In this document: positions 44,789-53,730 of the stretch, piece after piece
Numbering within the stretch: position 1 is the first letter of the stretch
Layout of the letters: every line of letters starts with the position of its first letter
DNA from: Amycolatopsis jiangsuensis
GTDB taxonomy: Bacteria > Actinomycetota > Actinomycetes > Mycobacteriales > Pseudonocardiaceae
Reading direction: 5' to 3'
Length of the DNA: 64,000 nucleotides
Assembly: GCF_014204865.1 (NCBI RefSeq)
Contig: NZ_JACHMG010000001.1
Location: 7,962,501 to 8,026,500, forward strand
Position numbers and translations under genes: made by a program
The notes under the pieces: model-generated
Seen by the model: only the letters and a program-made list of their open reading frames with translations
Database searches by the model: none
What the model was told of the DNA's origin: nothing

Positions 44789-45136
44789 ATGATCGGCACG
44801 AAGGATATCGCCGCCCAGCTGCGCCGCTGGGCCGAGACCCAGGACGCGCCGCAGCGGGCAGCGTTCGAGGTGCTCGACGAGCAGGGCCACTGGCTGCGGA
44901 ACAAGGCCTTCATCGACGCGTGCGTGCACGAGGACGAGTTCGAGGGCGTCGTCTACATCTCGTGGTGGCAGGCCGCCGAGGCTGAAGGCGAGCTGACTGG
45001 ATCGTCGGGCGAGATGGCGGTGCTGCGGTTCGCGCTGTTCCTCGCCCAGGACCCGGTGGGCCTGTCGTCGCTGGACTCGAGCAACCGGGCAATCGTGGTC
45101 CGGGAGTTCGCTCGTGCGCTCGGAGTGGCTCGGTGA
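44789..45136 (+). CDS. Hypothetical prophage protein
   Basis: 115 residues from ATG 44789 with AAAGGGAG upstream. Acidic and mostly helical (AAQLRRWAETQDAPQRAAFE, WWQAAEAEGELTGSSGEMAV). No known domain recognised. Its stop overlaps the next start, beginning a run of coupled genes. Confidence 0.65.
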   Translation: MIGTKDIAAQLRRWAETQDAPQRAAFEVLDEQGHWLRNKAFIDACVHEDEFEGVVYISWWQAAEAEGELTGSSGEMAVLRFALFLAQDPVGLSSLDSSNRAIVVREFARALGVAR

Positions 45137-45396
45137 CCGCCGCGATGAAGCGGGCGCGTGTCGTGCTCAGCGGCGCGCATTGCTGGCGTCCCGTTCGCTT
45201 GGCCGAGGTGGTTGGGTTCGGCGGAATCGTCGCGGTGACCGTCGCGGCCGCGGTGCTCGGGCTCGTCGGCTGCAAGCCGGTCGAGGGTGCGCCGTCGCCG
45301 CGCGCGCCGTACTCGGAGGACGCGGGCAAGCCGGACTACCGGTGCGGCTACGACGGGAATCGCCGGTGCCCTGCGGATGGGTCGGTGAACCGGTAG
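45133..45396 (+). CDS. Small membrane-anchored prophage protein, possible lipoprotein
   Basis: 87 residues from GTG 45133. One hydrophobic segment, GFGGIVAVTVAAAVLGLVGC, ends in a lipobox-like LVGC, and a short periplasmic-type tail with two more Cys (YRCGYDGNRRCPADG) follows. Function unknown. Confidence 0.6.
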   Translation: MTAAMKRARVVLSGAHCWRPVRLAEVVGFGGIVAVTVAAAVLGLVGCKPVEGAPSPRAPYSEDAGKPDYRCGYDGNRRCPADGSVNR

Positions 45397-45557
45397 TGCC
45401 GAAGCAAGCGAAGAACCAGCCGTCGCCGCAGACGAAGGCGCAGAACAAGCGGAGCGCCGAGCGTGACCGTGCCGATGTGCGCGAACTCAAGGGAATTTTC
45501 GCGCGACAGTCCGATCCAGTACCCGGCTCCGGCGACCCGCGCCGTACTGGCCGATGA
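45396..45557 (+). CDS. Small basic prophage protein
   Basis: 53 residues from GTG 45396, sharing a base with the previous TAG. Lys/Arg-rich (PKQAKNQPSPQTKAQNKRSA, RELKGIFARQ). It fits the coupled gene run; function unknown. Confidence 0.5.
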   Translation: MPKQAKNQPSPQTKAQNKRSAERDRADVRELKGIFARQSDPVPGSGDPRRTGR

Positions 45558-45769
45558 GCGGCACACATGCCACCCCCGGAGGGGAACCCGTGAGCGCCAA
45601 CGAAAAGCCGGATAGGCAAGTCGCAGCAACTGTCCCGTGTGGACGGTGCGGACAGTCGGCTTACGTCGGCAGCGACGGCATCCGCTGCTACTGCTCGGCG
45701 CGGCTGTCTGCGGCCGAACGCCATGAGCGAGCGTTGAACCGAGTGCGTCGAGTGGGGGCCGGGAAATGA
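45554..45769 (+). CDS. Zinc-ribbon-like prophage protein
   Basis: 71 residues; ATGA overlaps with its neighbours on both sides. VPCGRCGQSAYVGSDGIRCY followed by C suggests a CxxC...CxC zinc site. Function unknown. Confidence 0.6.
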   Translation: MSGTHATPGGEPVSANEKPDRQVAATVPCGRCGQSAYVGSDGIRCYCSARLSAAERHERALNRVRRVGAGK

Positions 45770-46185
45770 AGACGTGGCACGAGGTGAACGGCACTCTTTT
45801 CGGGTTCCCGGAGCTGCCGACGCCGGACGAGATGGGCGTGGAGCTGCACGCCAAGTTCACGGCTGCCAATAAGTCCATTCTGGACAGAGCAGCTGCGGTC
45901 AAGCACCGACGCCCGGCGAAGCCGCGGGCGTGGCGGGGGCCGAAACCGGGAAACGGCCAGTTCTCGCCGGAGCCGGGCAAGCCGGGGTCGGTGCTGGAGC
46001 TCGATGGCAAGCGTTTCGAGGTGTGGGCCGCAGCGCCCGCCTGGGGCGGCGTCAAAGCTGTCTGGGCGGTCTGGGATAGCCGGTACTTCATCGTTGACAA
46101 GTACGGCCGCTACGCCGAGTACGACGTGCAGGGGCACCAGATCGGCGACGTGCACCGCGGTGACCACGAGGGCGGTGCGGCGTGA
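45766..46185 (+). CDS. Hypothetical prophage protein
   Basis: 139 residues. Basic linker AAAVKHRRPAKPRAWRGPKP, then a beta-rich C-terminus (FEVWAAAPAWGGVKAVWAVW, YFIVDKYGRYAEYDVQGHQI). No family recognised. It overlaps the HNH gene by 4 bp. Confidence 0.6.
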   Translation: MKTWHEVNGTLFGFPELPTPDEMGVELHAKFTAANKSILDRAAAVKHRRPAKPRAWRGPKPGNGQFSPEPGKPGSVLELDGKRFEVWAAAPAWGGVKAVWAVWDSRYFIVDKYGRYAEYDVQGHQIGDVHRGDHEGGAA

Positions 46186-46460
46186 CGGCGTCCCGGGGCA
46201 CCACCAACCGCGACGCGCGCGGGGGAACGCGCGACCGGGCGGCGCGGCGCGCGTTCCTGCTCGCCGCGTTCGGGAACGGCGAGACGGCGCCGTGTTATCG
46301 CTGCGGCGCCGAGCTCACCAACGAGACGATCACTGTTGACCGGATCGTTCCCGGACGTGACGGCGGGCGGTACACGCGCGACAACATCCGCCCGGCGTGC
46401 GGCATGTGCAACAGCCAGACCGGCGGGGCGCTTGCTCGCCACGGGGAGCGTGCCGCGTGA
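46182..46460 (+). CDS. HNH endonuclease, early region
   Basis: 92 residues. HNH fold with Zn pairs CYRCG and CGMCN around ITVDRIVPGRDGGRYTRDNI followed by RPACG. The catalytic first His of canonical HNH is replaced by Asp (VDRI), as in some variants. It may be a homing or restriction-like nuclease. Confidence 0.8.
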   Translation: MTASRGTTNRDARGGTRDRAARRAFLLAAFGNGETAPCYRCGAELTNETITVDRIVPGRDGGRYTRDNIRPACGMCNSQTGGALARHGERAA

Positions 46461-46876
46461 GCGCGATGTGCAGGAACAACCATCCGCTGACGCCGGAGAA
46501 CATGGCGGAACGGCGCAGGGATGGCTGTGCACGGATAACTCTCGTCTGCCTCACGTGTGAGCGCGGCCGCACCAGGCGTCACCGGAGCGGCGAGGCGCGC
46601 AGCCCTCGTGCTTCCCGCGTGGCCACGTTGCAGGTTCGACGGTCCCGCGAATCCGCCGGCCGGGCCAAGCGCCGAGCGGTGGTGCGCGCAATCGGTCCCG
46701 TCGACGGGTGGGAGGCCGAGCACGGGGCATGTCCGCCGCGGGTACGGCCCCGGGCGTGGGTTGATCGCGTCGCCCTGCAACGGCACCTGAATGGGCGGGA
46801 GGTCGGTCGGGGCCTCACGACCGGCGAGCGCAGGGCGCTCTACCTCCTGCGGGTAATCAGGGGAGGTGCCGTGTGA
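46457..46876 (+). CDS. Zn-finger Arg-rich prophage protein
   Basis: 139 residues from GTG 46457. N-terminal CRNNHPLTPENMAERRRDGC and CLTCERGR form a Cys/His cluster like the tail of phage HNH proteins (compare CSNGHPYDGENTYF in the HNH at 48545). The rest is highly basic. Possibly DNA-binding. Confidence 0.55.
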   Translation: MSAMCRNNHPLTPENMAERRRDGCARITLVCLTCERGRTRRHRSGEARSPRASRVATLQVRRSRESAGRAKRRAVVRAIGPVDGWEAEHGACPPRVRPRAWVDRVALQRHLNGREVGRGLTTGERRALYLLRVIRGGAV

Positions 46877-47265
46877 GCGAGCGAGCGGCGACGTGGAGCT
46901 TCCCGCAGCTGGAGAAGTCCGAGACCGAGCACCCCGAGCCGGAGGTGCTCTGCCGCCCGGCGGCAGACGACGAGCTGCCGCGCGGGGCGCGCACGGTCGC
47001 CCGGCTCGCCGAGGGGGCGGGCTGGGCGGTCGCGGCGACGTACTCGCGCGGGACGAAGCCGGGGCGCGGCCTGCCGGTCGTCGACTCGATCGCGCTGCGC
47101 GTGCGGCGTGACGGCGTGCGGGCGTGGGCGGTTTGGCTGAACGGAAAGTTCGATCAGGCGCAGATGTTGCCCGTGGGCGGCATGCCGGTAGCGACGACCG
47201 TCGCGGGGCTGCGCGAGGTACTCGCAGCACCGTCCGCTGGACAGCGGCTTGAAGGTGCGGCGTGA
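46873..47265 (+). CDS. Hypothetical prophage protein
   Basis: 130 residues. The central region GWAVAATYSRGTKPGRGLPV and VDSIALRVRRDGVRAWAVWL suggests a small beta domain. It overlaps the nuclease gene by 4 bp. No function assigned. Confidence 0.6.
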   Translation: MSERAATWSFPQLEKSETEHPEPEVLCRPAADDELPRGARTVARLAEGAGWAVAATYSRGTKPGRGLPVVDSIALRVRRDGVRAWAVWLNGKFDQAQMLPVGGMPVATTVAGLREVLAAPSAGQRLEGAA

Positions 47266-48548
47266 CCGCGCCGACGTGGGAGCAGGTGCATGGCGGGGAC
47301 ACGGTCTACGCGGCCGACGGTCGCAAGTGGACGATTACCGCGCGAGACGCCGAGCGGGAATGGGTGCATGAGGGCCGCGAAGCGCGGTTCGTGCTCGCGC
47401 TCGACGGCCGCGAGGTCGAGTTCTGGACGATGCTCGACCACCCCGCGATGGTCGCCGAGCGGGCCGATCACAGCGCCGAGGCGCACGTAGCGCAAGCGCT
47501 GATCGATGGCGGAATTCGGTTCAAGGTATTGGAGGAACGGTACGTGACAACCGTCGAGCCGATGGCGGCGCAGCCGCCGAAGCGGCCCGTGAAGCGCGAT
47601 CAGTGGGGGCGCTATCTGCTGCCCGATCCGCGTACAGGCAAGGAGAAGGCGTGGACGCGAGCGACGACGCTCGCCCGGGTACTCGCCGACGAGTACAACC
47701 TCGGGCAGTGGGCCGAGCGCATGGTGGCCAAGGGCATGGCCGCGCGGCCCGATCTCGTGGCGGGCGCGGCGGCCGCGCCGCTGGAGGATAAGAAGACGCT
47801 GCAGGGCATCGCGAAGCAGGCGAAGGAAGCCGCGGGCAGCACGCAGGCGGCCAACCTCGGGACGGCGCTGCACTCGTTCACCGAACGGGCGGACGGCGGC
47901 GAGACGATCGACCAGCTCGGCGCGCCGGCCAACCTGCACGCCGACCTTGTCGCCTATCAGCAGCGCATGCGTGAGGCCGGTTTCACGATCGTGCCCGAGC
48001 TGATCGAGCGCATCGTGGTGTGCCCTGAGCTCGGTGTGGCGGGGACGTTCGACCGCGTTGTGCGCAAGGCGGACGGCACGCTCTCCGTACTCGACTTGAA
48101 GACGGGCAAGGATCTCTCGTACGGGTGGATGGAAATCGCGATCCAGCAAGCCATCTACGCGAACGCGACGCACTACTACGAGCCCGACGGCGAGCGGCTC
48201 GTCGAGATCCCGTCCGGCGTGCTCGACCGCAAGCGCGCGTACATCCTGCATCTGCCGGTCGGCAGGGCGTCGGCGCAGCTGTACACGGTGGATATCGAGA
48301 CCGGGTGGCGGCTGGCACAGATCGCGGCCGACGTGAAGACCTCGCGCAGCAAGGCGAAGGAGCTCGCCGAGCTGATCGAAGCACCGACCGAGGACGCCGA
48401 CGCCGTCTACAAGCGCATCACGCACGCGCAGTCGCAGCAGGAACTCGCGGCCATCTGGGAAGATGCGCACCCTCGGGGACAGTGGACCGCTGCAGTCAAC
48501 ACCTACGCGCAGGCTCGCCTCCGTCAACTGACGGGCGGCGCCGTGTGA
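47262..48548 (+). CDS. PD-(D/E)XK nuclease (RecB/Cas4-like phage exonuclease)
   Basis: 428 residues. The N-terminal ~90 residues form a small beta domain (VYAADGRKWTITARDAEREW). The nuclease core follows: GTALHSFTE, then VAGTFDRVVRKADGTLSVLD and LKTGK (the D...DxK site), with QxxxY in IQQAIYANATHYY. Phage enzymes of this type support recombination with a partner annealing or SSB-like protein; the protein at 49017 is a candidate partner. Its stop overlaps an HNH gene. Confidence 0.82.
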   Translation: MTAPTWEQVHGGDTVYAADGRKWTITARDAEREWVHEGREARFVLALDGREVEFWTMLDHPAMVAERADHSAEAHVAQALIDGGIRFKVLEERYVTTVEPMAAQPPKRPVKRDQWGRYLLPDPRTGKEKAWTRATTLARVLADEYNLGQWAERMVAKGMAARPDLVAGAAAAPLEDKKTLQGIAKQAKEAAGSTQAANLGTALHSFTERADGGETIDQLGAPANLHADLVAYQQRMREAGFTIVPELIERIVVCPELGVAGTFDRVVRKADGTLSVLDLKTGKDLSYGWMEIAIQQAIYANATHYYEPDGERLVEIPSGVLDRKRAYILHLPVGRASAQLYTVDIETGWRLAQIAADVKTSRSKAKELAELIEAPTEDADAVYKRITHAQSQQELAAIWEDAHPRGQWTAAVNTYAQARLRQLTGGAV

Positions 48549-48997
48549 CCATGCTGAGCGAAAAGGAGTTCCGGCGGTTCGCCAAAAAGGTGCGGATCAT
48601 GCCGAGCGGATGCCTTGTGTGGACCGGATCGCAGATTTCGACCGGTTACGGGAACCTCAAAATCCGCAACAGCTACCGGCTTGCACACCGTGTCGCGTAT
48701 GAGCACTGGATTGGGCCAATCCCGGACGGCCTGCAGATCGATCACCTCTGCCGAAACCGTGCATGCGTCAACCCCTCGCATCTGGAGGCGGTCACGCAAC
48801 GCGTGAACATCCTGCGGGGAGTCGGTGCCACGGCGGAGAACGCGCAGAAGCTGGAGTGCTCGAACGGACATCCGTACGACGGTGAGAACACCTACTTCCG
48901 GCCTGATGGAAGGGGTCGCGAATGCAGGGCATGCATGCGCGAGCGCAATCGAGCCCGCTACGCACAAGCTCGCTGCCGTCAGTTGACGGCAGCGTAA
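48545..48997 (+). CDS. HNH homing-type endonuclease
   Basis: 150 residues from GTG 48545 (ATG 48551 possible). HNH_3 motif: YRLAHRVAYEHWIGPIPDGL, QIDHLCRNRACVNPSHLEAV. C-terminal Cys cluster CSNGHPYDGENTY and CRACMRERNRARY. Its C-terminus (YAQARCRQLTAA) mimics the end of the upstream nuclease (YAQARLRQLTGGAV), and the DNA is a 25/31 match, so the gene looks like an insertion bounded by an imperfect duplication. A 10-bp stem-loop covers its last codons (48972-48993). Confidence 0.85.
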   Translation: MTMLSEKEFRRFAKKVRIMPSGCLVWTGSQISTGYGNLKIRNSYRLAHRVAYEHWIGPIPDGLQIDHLCRNRACVNPSHLEAVTQRVNILRGVGATAENAQKLECSNGHPYDGENTYFRPDGRGRECRACMRERNRARYAQARCRQLTAA

Positions 48998-49016
48998 AGG
49001 AAAGGGAAGAAATACC

Positions 49017-49643
49017 ATGACGAATCCGTTCGCCTTCGGCAACGCGACCGCACCGGCCCCGACGGCCTCCGCACCCGCGCAGCCGCCGGCATCCGCTCCC
49101 GTCGCCGCACCCGCAACGCTGGCGATCGACACCCCTCCGACCGCGCCGGCTGCCGCACCCACGCCGGCGGGCGACGACCCGTTCAGCGCTCCGGCGCCGC
49201 AGGCCGCGCGGGGCCCGCGGGTGCGTGACATGTACGGCCGCCTGCTGCTCGTGATCCCGCACAAGCTGGAGGAAGACCTGCCGAACCGGCTGCAGCCGGG
49301 CACCACGCAGGACCGACTCACGGCGGACGTGATCATCCTCGACGGTGGGGAGATCCAGTACGGCGGCAAGCCCGAGGCAACCCCGCCGGTGCCGCACACG
49401 AAGACCGTCGCGACGCCGTTCAAGTCGGAGCGGATGTTCCTGTCGCAGCGCGGCCTGATCTCGCAGTGCCGCGAGGCGCTGGCGAAGCGGCTGCAGGGGC
49501 AGCCGGGCATGGTGCTCGGCCGGCTGACGACCGGAGAGGCGAAGGAAGCCGGTCAGAACGCGCCGTTCCTGCTCTCGCCACCCACCGACGAGGACAAGGC
49601 GCTCGCCCGGCAGTACCTCGCGCAGGTCGACCCGTTCGCCTGA
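49017..49643 (+). CDS. Prophage protein with Pro/Ala-rich N-terminus, possible ssDNA-binding
   Basis: 208 residues; AAAGGGAAG precedes ATG 49017. The N-terminal ~55 residues are Pro/Ala/Thr-rich and flexible. The C-terminal domain (RDMYGRLLLVIPHKLEEDLP, then LTADVIILDGGEIQYGGKPE and PGMVLGRLTTGE) recurs in actinophage recombination and replication modules. An SSB-like role is inferred from position only. Confidence 0.6.
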   Translation: MTNPFAFGNATAPAPTASAPAQPPASAPVAAPATLAIDTPPTAPAAAPTPAGDDPFSAPAPQAARGPRVRDMYGRLLLVIPHKLEEDLPNRLQPGTTQDRLTADVIILDGGEIQYGGKPEATPPVPHTKTVATPFKSERMFLSQRGLISQCREALAKRLQGQPGMVLGRLTTGEAKEAGQNAPFLLSPPTDEDKALARQYLAQVDPFA

Positions 49644-49730
49644 TCCGGCAACCGAACCCCGGGGCGGCCGTCAGCGCGCAGGGGGCCTTGGCGGCCGCCC
49701 CGGTTCCATCTCTCCCGAAGGAAGTATCCC

Positions 49731-50171
49731 ATGCAGTTCAACCGATTGGCGCTGCGCACGGCCGCACTGGCCGCGCTGAAGGCCGACGAGAAAGCACACG
49801 ACGACTGGAACGCGAAGCGGCGCGAGGACCACCGGGCCGAGCGCACCGAGTGGGTCGAGAAATACGGCGATGCGTGGCTTGCCGCGCTGCCGAAGCTGCG
49901 CGACAAGCTCCGCAAGGGACGGCCGGTCACCTCGGGGGACCTGCCTGCGAGGAGCCGCAACTACGGGTCGCGCTACCCCGCCACGTTCGACGACACGGAG
50001 CCGAAAGCCACGCCGTACACCGGCGGGCACGCGTTGCGCGCGCTCGTACGCGTGCTCGATGCCGTCGCCGACGAGAAGATCAGCACGCACGCGCTGGAGC
50101 AGCTCGGCGTCAAGCGCGACGCGCTGCGCGAAGCCGTGCGGCACCTCGGCGCGGGCGAGGTGCGGGCATGA
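49731..50171 (+). CDS. Hypothetical prophage protein
   Basis: 146 residues from ATG 49731 with GAAGGAAG upstream. Helical charged N-terminus (LKADEKAHDDWNAKRREDHR), C-terminus AVADEKISTHALEQLGVKRD resembling a small HTH. Overlaps the next gene by 4 bp. Confidence 0.6.
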   Translation: MQFNRLALRTAALAALKADEKAHDDWNAKRREDHRAERTEWVEKYGDAWLAALPKLRDKLRKGRPVTSGDLPARSRNYGSRYPATFDDTEPKATPYTGGHALRALVRVLDAVADEKISTHALEQLGVKRDALREAVRHLGAGEVRA

Positions 50172-50818
50172 GCGTGAGCACTCCGATCGCCGTGCTGCAT
50201 GAGCATGGCCTCACCTTCCACCAGACCGGCCCGCTGAAGAAGGCAGGCTACGACACGGCCGAGGCGGTCGCCGAGCTCGTCGACGCGCACCGCGACTACG
50301 CCGGAGGCGAGTCGGCTCTCTCGCGGGTGCCGAGCATGGGCCCGCGTCGCGTCGCGCTCGTCTGCGAGGCGGTCGACGCTTGGCGGGAAAATCAGGCACC
50401 CCGCACCCCGGATATCGAGTGTCAGCCTCCGTGCGTCCACTGCTCGCCGACGTCCGCTCGGCGCACCAAGGAAGACTTGACGCGCCGCATCGAACGTATG
50501 ACGGCGGTACGGGACACGTACCGCACTCAGGCCGACGATCTTGCCGCGGAGTTGACGTTTGTCGCCTCGCGTTACCTCGCGGACGACGGCGGGTTGCGGT
50601 TCTCCTCGCAGCGTTGCACGGGCGTCTCAGCTGACGCGCTGGCCTGGTTCGGCGTGGGCGTCCGCTCCGAACCCGAAGAGGACGAGTACCCGCGCGATCA
50701 GTTCGACCTGAGCGCTTGCGAGCGCACGTTCGAGATGGCACCGCAGCACGTGCAGGAACGGATGCTGCCGGTCCTGCAGCAGTACCGGGCGGCGGTCGCG
50801 GCCAATCCGCGGGCGTAG
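50168..50818 (+). CDS. Hypothetical prophage protein with helix-hairpin-helix-like start
   Basis: 216 residues. LSRVPSMGPRRVALVCEAVD is HhH-like; then CQPPCVHC (possible zinc site) and a helical middle (LTRRIERMTAVRDTYRTQAD). Function unknown, perhaps DNA-binding. Confidence 0.6.
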   Translation: MSVSTPIAVLHEHGLTFHQTGPLKKAGYDTAEAVAELVDAHRDYAGGESALSRVPSMGPRRVALVCEAVDAWRENQAPRTPDIECQPPCVHCSPTSARRTKEDLTRRIERMTAVRDTYRTQADDLAAELTFVASRYLADDGGLRFSSQRCTGVSADALAWFGVGVRSEPEEDEYPRDQFDLSACERTFEMAPQHVQERMLPVLQQYRAAVAANPRA

Positions 50819-50876
50819 CAGTGGAGGGCGTGAGCGGTCAGGCCGTGCGTCCGGGGATCCGAGCCCCGGCGTCCAC

Positions 50877-51353
50877 GTGAGCACAATCGAGGTCCTGAGC
50901 GTGACGGTGCCCGGCCGTCCCGCGCCGCAGGGCAGCAAGAAAACCGGGTCAGCTGGACAACTGCGCGAGGCGAGTGCCTACCTGCCCGCGTGGCGGGCCG
51001 CGGTGAAGCGCGCCGTCTACGAGCGGTACCGCGAGCTCGGCGTCGTGCCGGGAGATCTGCCGTTGCTGCTCGGGCCCGTGGCGTTCGGCGCTACGTTCTA
51101 CATGCCGGGCGGGCACCGCGTCGACTCGCCGCCGGACCTGGACAAGCTGCTGCGCGCCGTGTGGGACTCGCTCACCGCGGCACGCGTGTGGGAGGACGAC
51201 GGGCGCGTGGTCGAGGTCGACTGGTGCTCGAAGGTCGCGGCCACCGAGGCGTACCCATTCACTGGCGCGCACCTGCAGGTGCGCAGCGTCGAGGCGCCCG
51301 CCGCAGTGGACGGGGCCGACCTGCTCGGCGTCACTGAGGGGCGTGCCGCGTGA
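50877..51353 (+). CDS. RusA-type Holliday junction resolvase
   Basis: 158 residues from GTG 50877. N-terminal VTVPGRPAPQGSKKTG and core PPDLDKLLRAVWDSLTAARV followed by WEDDGRVVEVDWCSK: the D...DK...D...DD arrangement of the RusA fold. It would resolve recombination junctions in phage DNA. A CCGGGG/CCCCGG hairpin (50851-50869) lies just upstream. It overlaps the next GTG. Confidence 0.85.
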   Translation: MSTIEVLSVTVPGRPAPQGSKKTGSAGQLREASAYLPAWRAAVKRAVYERYRELGVVPGDLPLLLGPVAFGATFYMPGGHRVDSPPDLDKLLRAVWDSLTAARVWEDDGRVVEVDWCSKVAATEAYPFTGAHLQVRSVEAPAAVDGADLLGVTEGRAA

Positions 51354-51568
51354 AGGTCTACTTCTCGCAGGGATTCAGTCAGGTGGTCGACGTCGCCGCC
51401 GAGTCTGTGGGCGAGGCGATCGAGAAGGCAAGCGTGGAAGTCTACTTCGGACTCTGCCATGAATGCGGCCACAAGATGAGCGAGGACGGCGAGGCCGAAG
51501 CGCTCTACGTCTTCGACGACAACAACAACGAGCTGTGGCGCCACCCGTCCGTGGGCGGTGAAGCGTGA
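51350..51568 (+). CDS. Small prophage protein with CxxC
   Basis: 72 residues from GTG 51350. MKVYFSQGFSQVVDVAAESV, then LCHECGHKMSED, a possible half zinc ribbon. Function unknown. Couples RusA to the primase gene. Confidence 0.6.
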   Translation: MKVYFSQGFSQVVDVAAESVGEAIEKASVEVYFGLCHECGHKMSEDGEAEALYVFDDNNNELWRHPSVGGEA

Positions 51569-53700
51569 TGCCCGCGGAGCTGTCCGCTCTCGACGTTGCC
51601 GAGCCGCGCGGTCCGTACGAGCGCGGCGCGCTCGCATGGTGGGCAGCGGGCTGGGAAGGCGTCGTGCCGCTCGGCGCGCGTGCGAAGTGGCCGCCGCCGG
51701 CCGGGCGCACCGGGTGGGCCGGAGTGAACCCGTCCTACGCCGACGTGTACGCGTGGGCCGCGGGACCGGAAGGCGCGGGCAACATCGCGTTGCGGCTGCC
51801 GCGTGGCGTCTACGGGCTCGACGTCGACGCCTACGGGGCGAAGACCGGCGCCGAGGCACTCGCCGCGCTGGAGGCGCAGCACGGCCCGCTGCCGGACACG
51901 TGGGTGATCACCTCACGCGACGACGGGCGTTCGGGCATCCGACTCTTCCGCGCGGCGCTGCCCGAGGGACGGCGCTGGAAGAATGAGCCGGGTGGGCACG
52001 GCCGGGGTATCGAGTCGATCCACTACGGACACCGCTACGCGGTGACGTGGCCGAGCGTGCACCCGTCGGGCTCGACGTACGTGCTGCGCTCGTCACGCAC
52101 CTGGGAGGCGCACGAAGGTGCGGTGCCCGTCGACGAGCTGCCGCAGCTGCCCGCGGCGTGGGTCGACGGGCTGAGCGAGCCGGGCGAGATCGCCACGGGC
52201 TCGGCGGCCAGCGATCAGGCGACCCGCGATGCCGTCGCCGCGTTCCGCGACGGCGAGACGTGCGAGCCCGTGCGGCGCGCGCTGAGCCGGGCGCTGGAGC
52301 GCGTGCGCGACGCGGTCAGCGGCGACGCACTGCACCCGGCGGGGCTGGAGAGCGTGCACGAGCTCGCGCGGCTCGGCCACGAGGGACACGCCGGCGTGCG
52401 CCAGGCGCTCACGCAGCACCACGAGGCGTTCGTCGAGGCGCGCGCCGGCCGCGGTGCGTCGAACGGCGACGCCGAGGGCGAGTGGTGGCGCATGATCGCC
52501 GGCGCCGTCGGCAAGGCGCCGGGTGCGCCGCGCGCGGAGTGCGATTGCGCGCTGCTCGCGGGCGAGGGGCTGCTGTTCGAGTTCACCCCGGCCGAGGTGA
52601 TGCCGGGAAAAGGTGAGGAGGGGGACGAGCGCGCGGGCGTGGTGGCGGGCATGACGGTGGTTGACCCGGTCGACTTCATGCTGAACGAAATGCTGTCGTT
52701 CGCCGAGGTAGCTCGCCGCGAGCCGCCCGCGCCGCTCGTCTCCGAGCTGCTCTACCTCGACACGCTCGCGTGGCTGATCGGCAAGCCGGGCAGCTTCAAG
52801 TCGTTCGTGGCGCTCGATCTCGCGGCGCACGTCGCGCTCGGCCGGGCCTGGGCGGGCCGCCGTGTGCGCCAAGGCGTCGCCCTGTACGTCGTCGCCGAAG
52901 GACTCGGCGGGATCGTGCTGCGGGCGCGGGCCTGGCAGAAAGTCAGGGGCGAGGTGCCCGACGAGTTCCTCCGGCTCTACCCCCGCGCCGTGCAGGTGCG
53001 CAACGCGGCGCACTGGGACGCGCTGGTCGAAGTCGCGCGCCGCCTGCGCCCCGCGCTGATCGTGCTGGACACGCAGGCCCGCGTAGCGCAGAGCGTGCGA
53101 GAGAACGACAACACGGAGATGGGCGAGTTCGTGGGGCAGCTTGACCGCCTGCGGCGAGCGAGCGGTGCATGCGTGCTCACCGTCCACCACGTCGGCCGCA
53201 ACGGCGAGGATGCCCGCGGCGCGAGCTCGCTCGACGGGGCGCAGGACACCGAGCTGAAGGTCGAGCGCGTAGGCGGGCCGAAGGCGCTGACAGCCCGGCT
53301 CGTGGTCGACAAGCAGAAGGACGGCGCCGACACCGACGCCGTGTCATTCGAGATGGTGCCGGTGGATCTCGGCGTGAATGGCGAGGGCGACCCGGTGAGC
53401 TCGCTCGTGGTGGACACCAACGCATTCGTGAGTGCCGCCCCCGCACAGCCGTGGAAGGAGAATACCCCGGAGAAGCTCGCGCGCATTCTGGACGTCCTGC
53501 ACGAGCAGTTCAGCCAGACGGGGGCGACCGGATACCAGGTGCTGTCCGTGCTCAAGGAGCGAGGCTGGGACCAGGAGTACTCGAAGACCTCGTTCTACCG
53601 CTGCTGGAACACGTTGATCAAGGATGAGCAGATCGGCAAGATGGCCGGCTCGCAGCGGTTCAAGGCCATCGTGGCGGCCGAAAACCCCGCTGGGGATTAG
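51568..53700 (+). CDS. Bifunctional primase/polymerase-helicase, replication protein
   Basis: About 710 residues from ATG 51568 (GTG 51565 alternative). The N-terminal Prim-Pol domain has NIALRLPRGVYGLDVDAYGA with DxD and the later RYAVTWPSVHPSGSTYVL. The C-terminal RecA-like RepA/AAA_25 ATPase has LAWLIGKPGSFKSFVALDLA (Walker A), ALIVLDTQARVA (Walker B) and VLTVHHVGRNGEDARGASSL. A terminal winged helix (GATGYQVLSVLKERGWDQEY) follows. It most likely primes and unwinds the origin just downstream. Confidence 0.87.
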   Translation: MPAELSALDVAEPRGPYERGALAWWAAGWEGVVPLGARAKWPPPAGRTGWAGVNPSYADVYAWAAGPEGAGNIALRLPRGVYGLDVDAYGAKTGAEALAALEAQHGPLPDTWVITSRDDGRSGIRLFRAALPEGRRWKNEPGGHGRGIESIHYGHRYAVTWPSVHPSGSTYVLRSSRTWEAHEGAVPVDELPQLPAAWVDGLSEPGEIATGSAASDQATRDAVAAFRDGETCEPVRRALSRALERVRDAVSGDALHPAGLESVHELARLGHEGHAGVRQALTQHHEAFVEARAGRGASNGDAEGEWWRMIAGAVGKAPGAPRAECDCALLAGEGLLFEFTPAEVMPGKGEEGDERAGVVAGMTVVDPVDFMLNEMLSFAEVARREPPAPLVSELLYLDTLAWLIGKPGSFKSFVALDLAAHVALGRAWAGRRVRQGVALYVVAEGLGGIVLRARAWQKVRGEVPDEFLRLYPRAVQVRNAAHWDALVEVARRLRPALIVLDTQARVAQSVRENDNTEMGEFVGQLDRLRRASGACVLTVHHVGRNGEDARGASSLDGAQDTELKVERVGGPKALTARLVVDKQKDGADTDAVSFEMVPVDLGVNGEGDPVSSLVVDTNAFVSAAPAQPWKENTPEKLARILDVLHEQFSQTGATGYQVLSVLKERGWDQEYSKTSFYRCWNTLIKDEQIGKMAGSQRFKAIVAAENPAGD

Positions 53701-53730
53701 TTCCAAAACCATGATCACGAGTTTCGAGGT

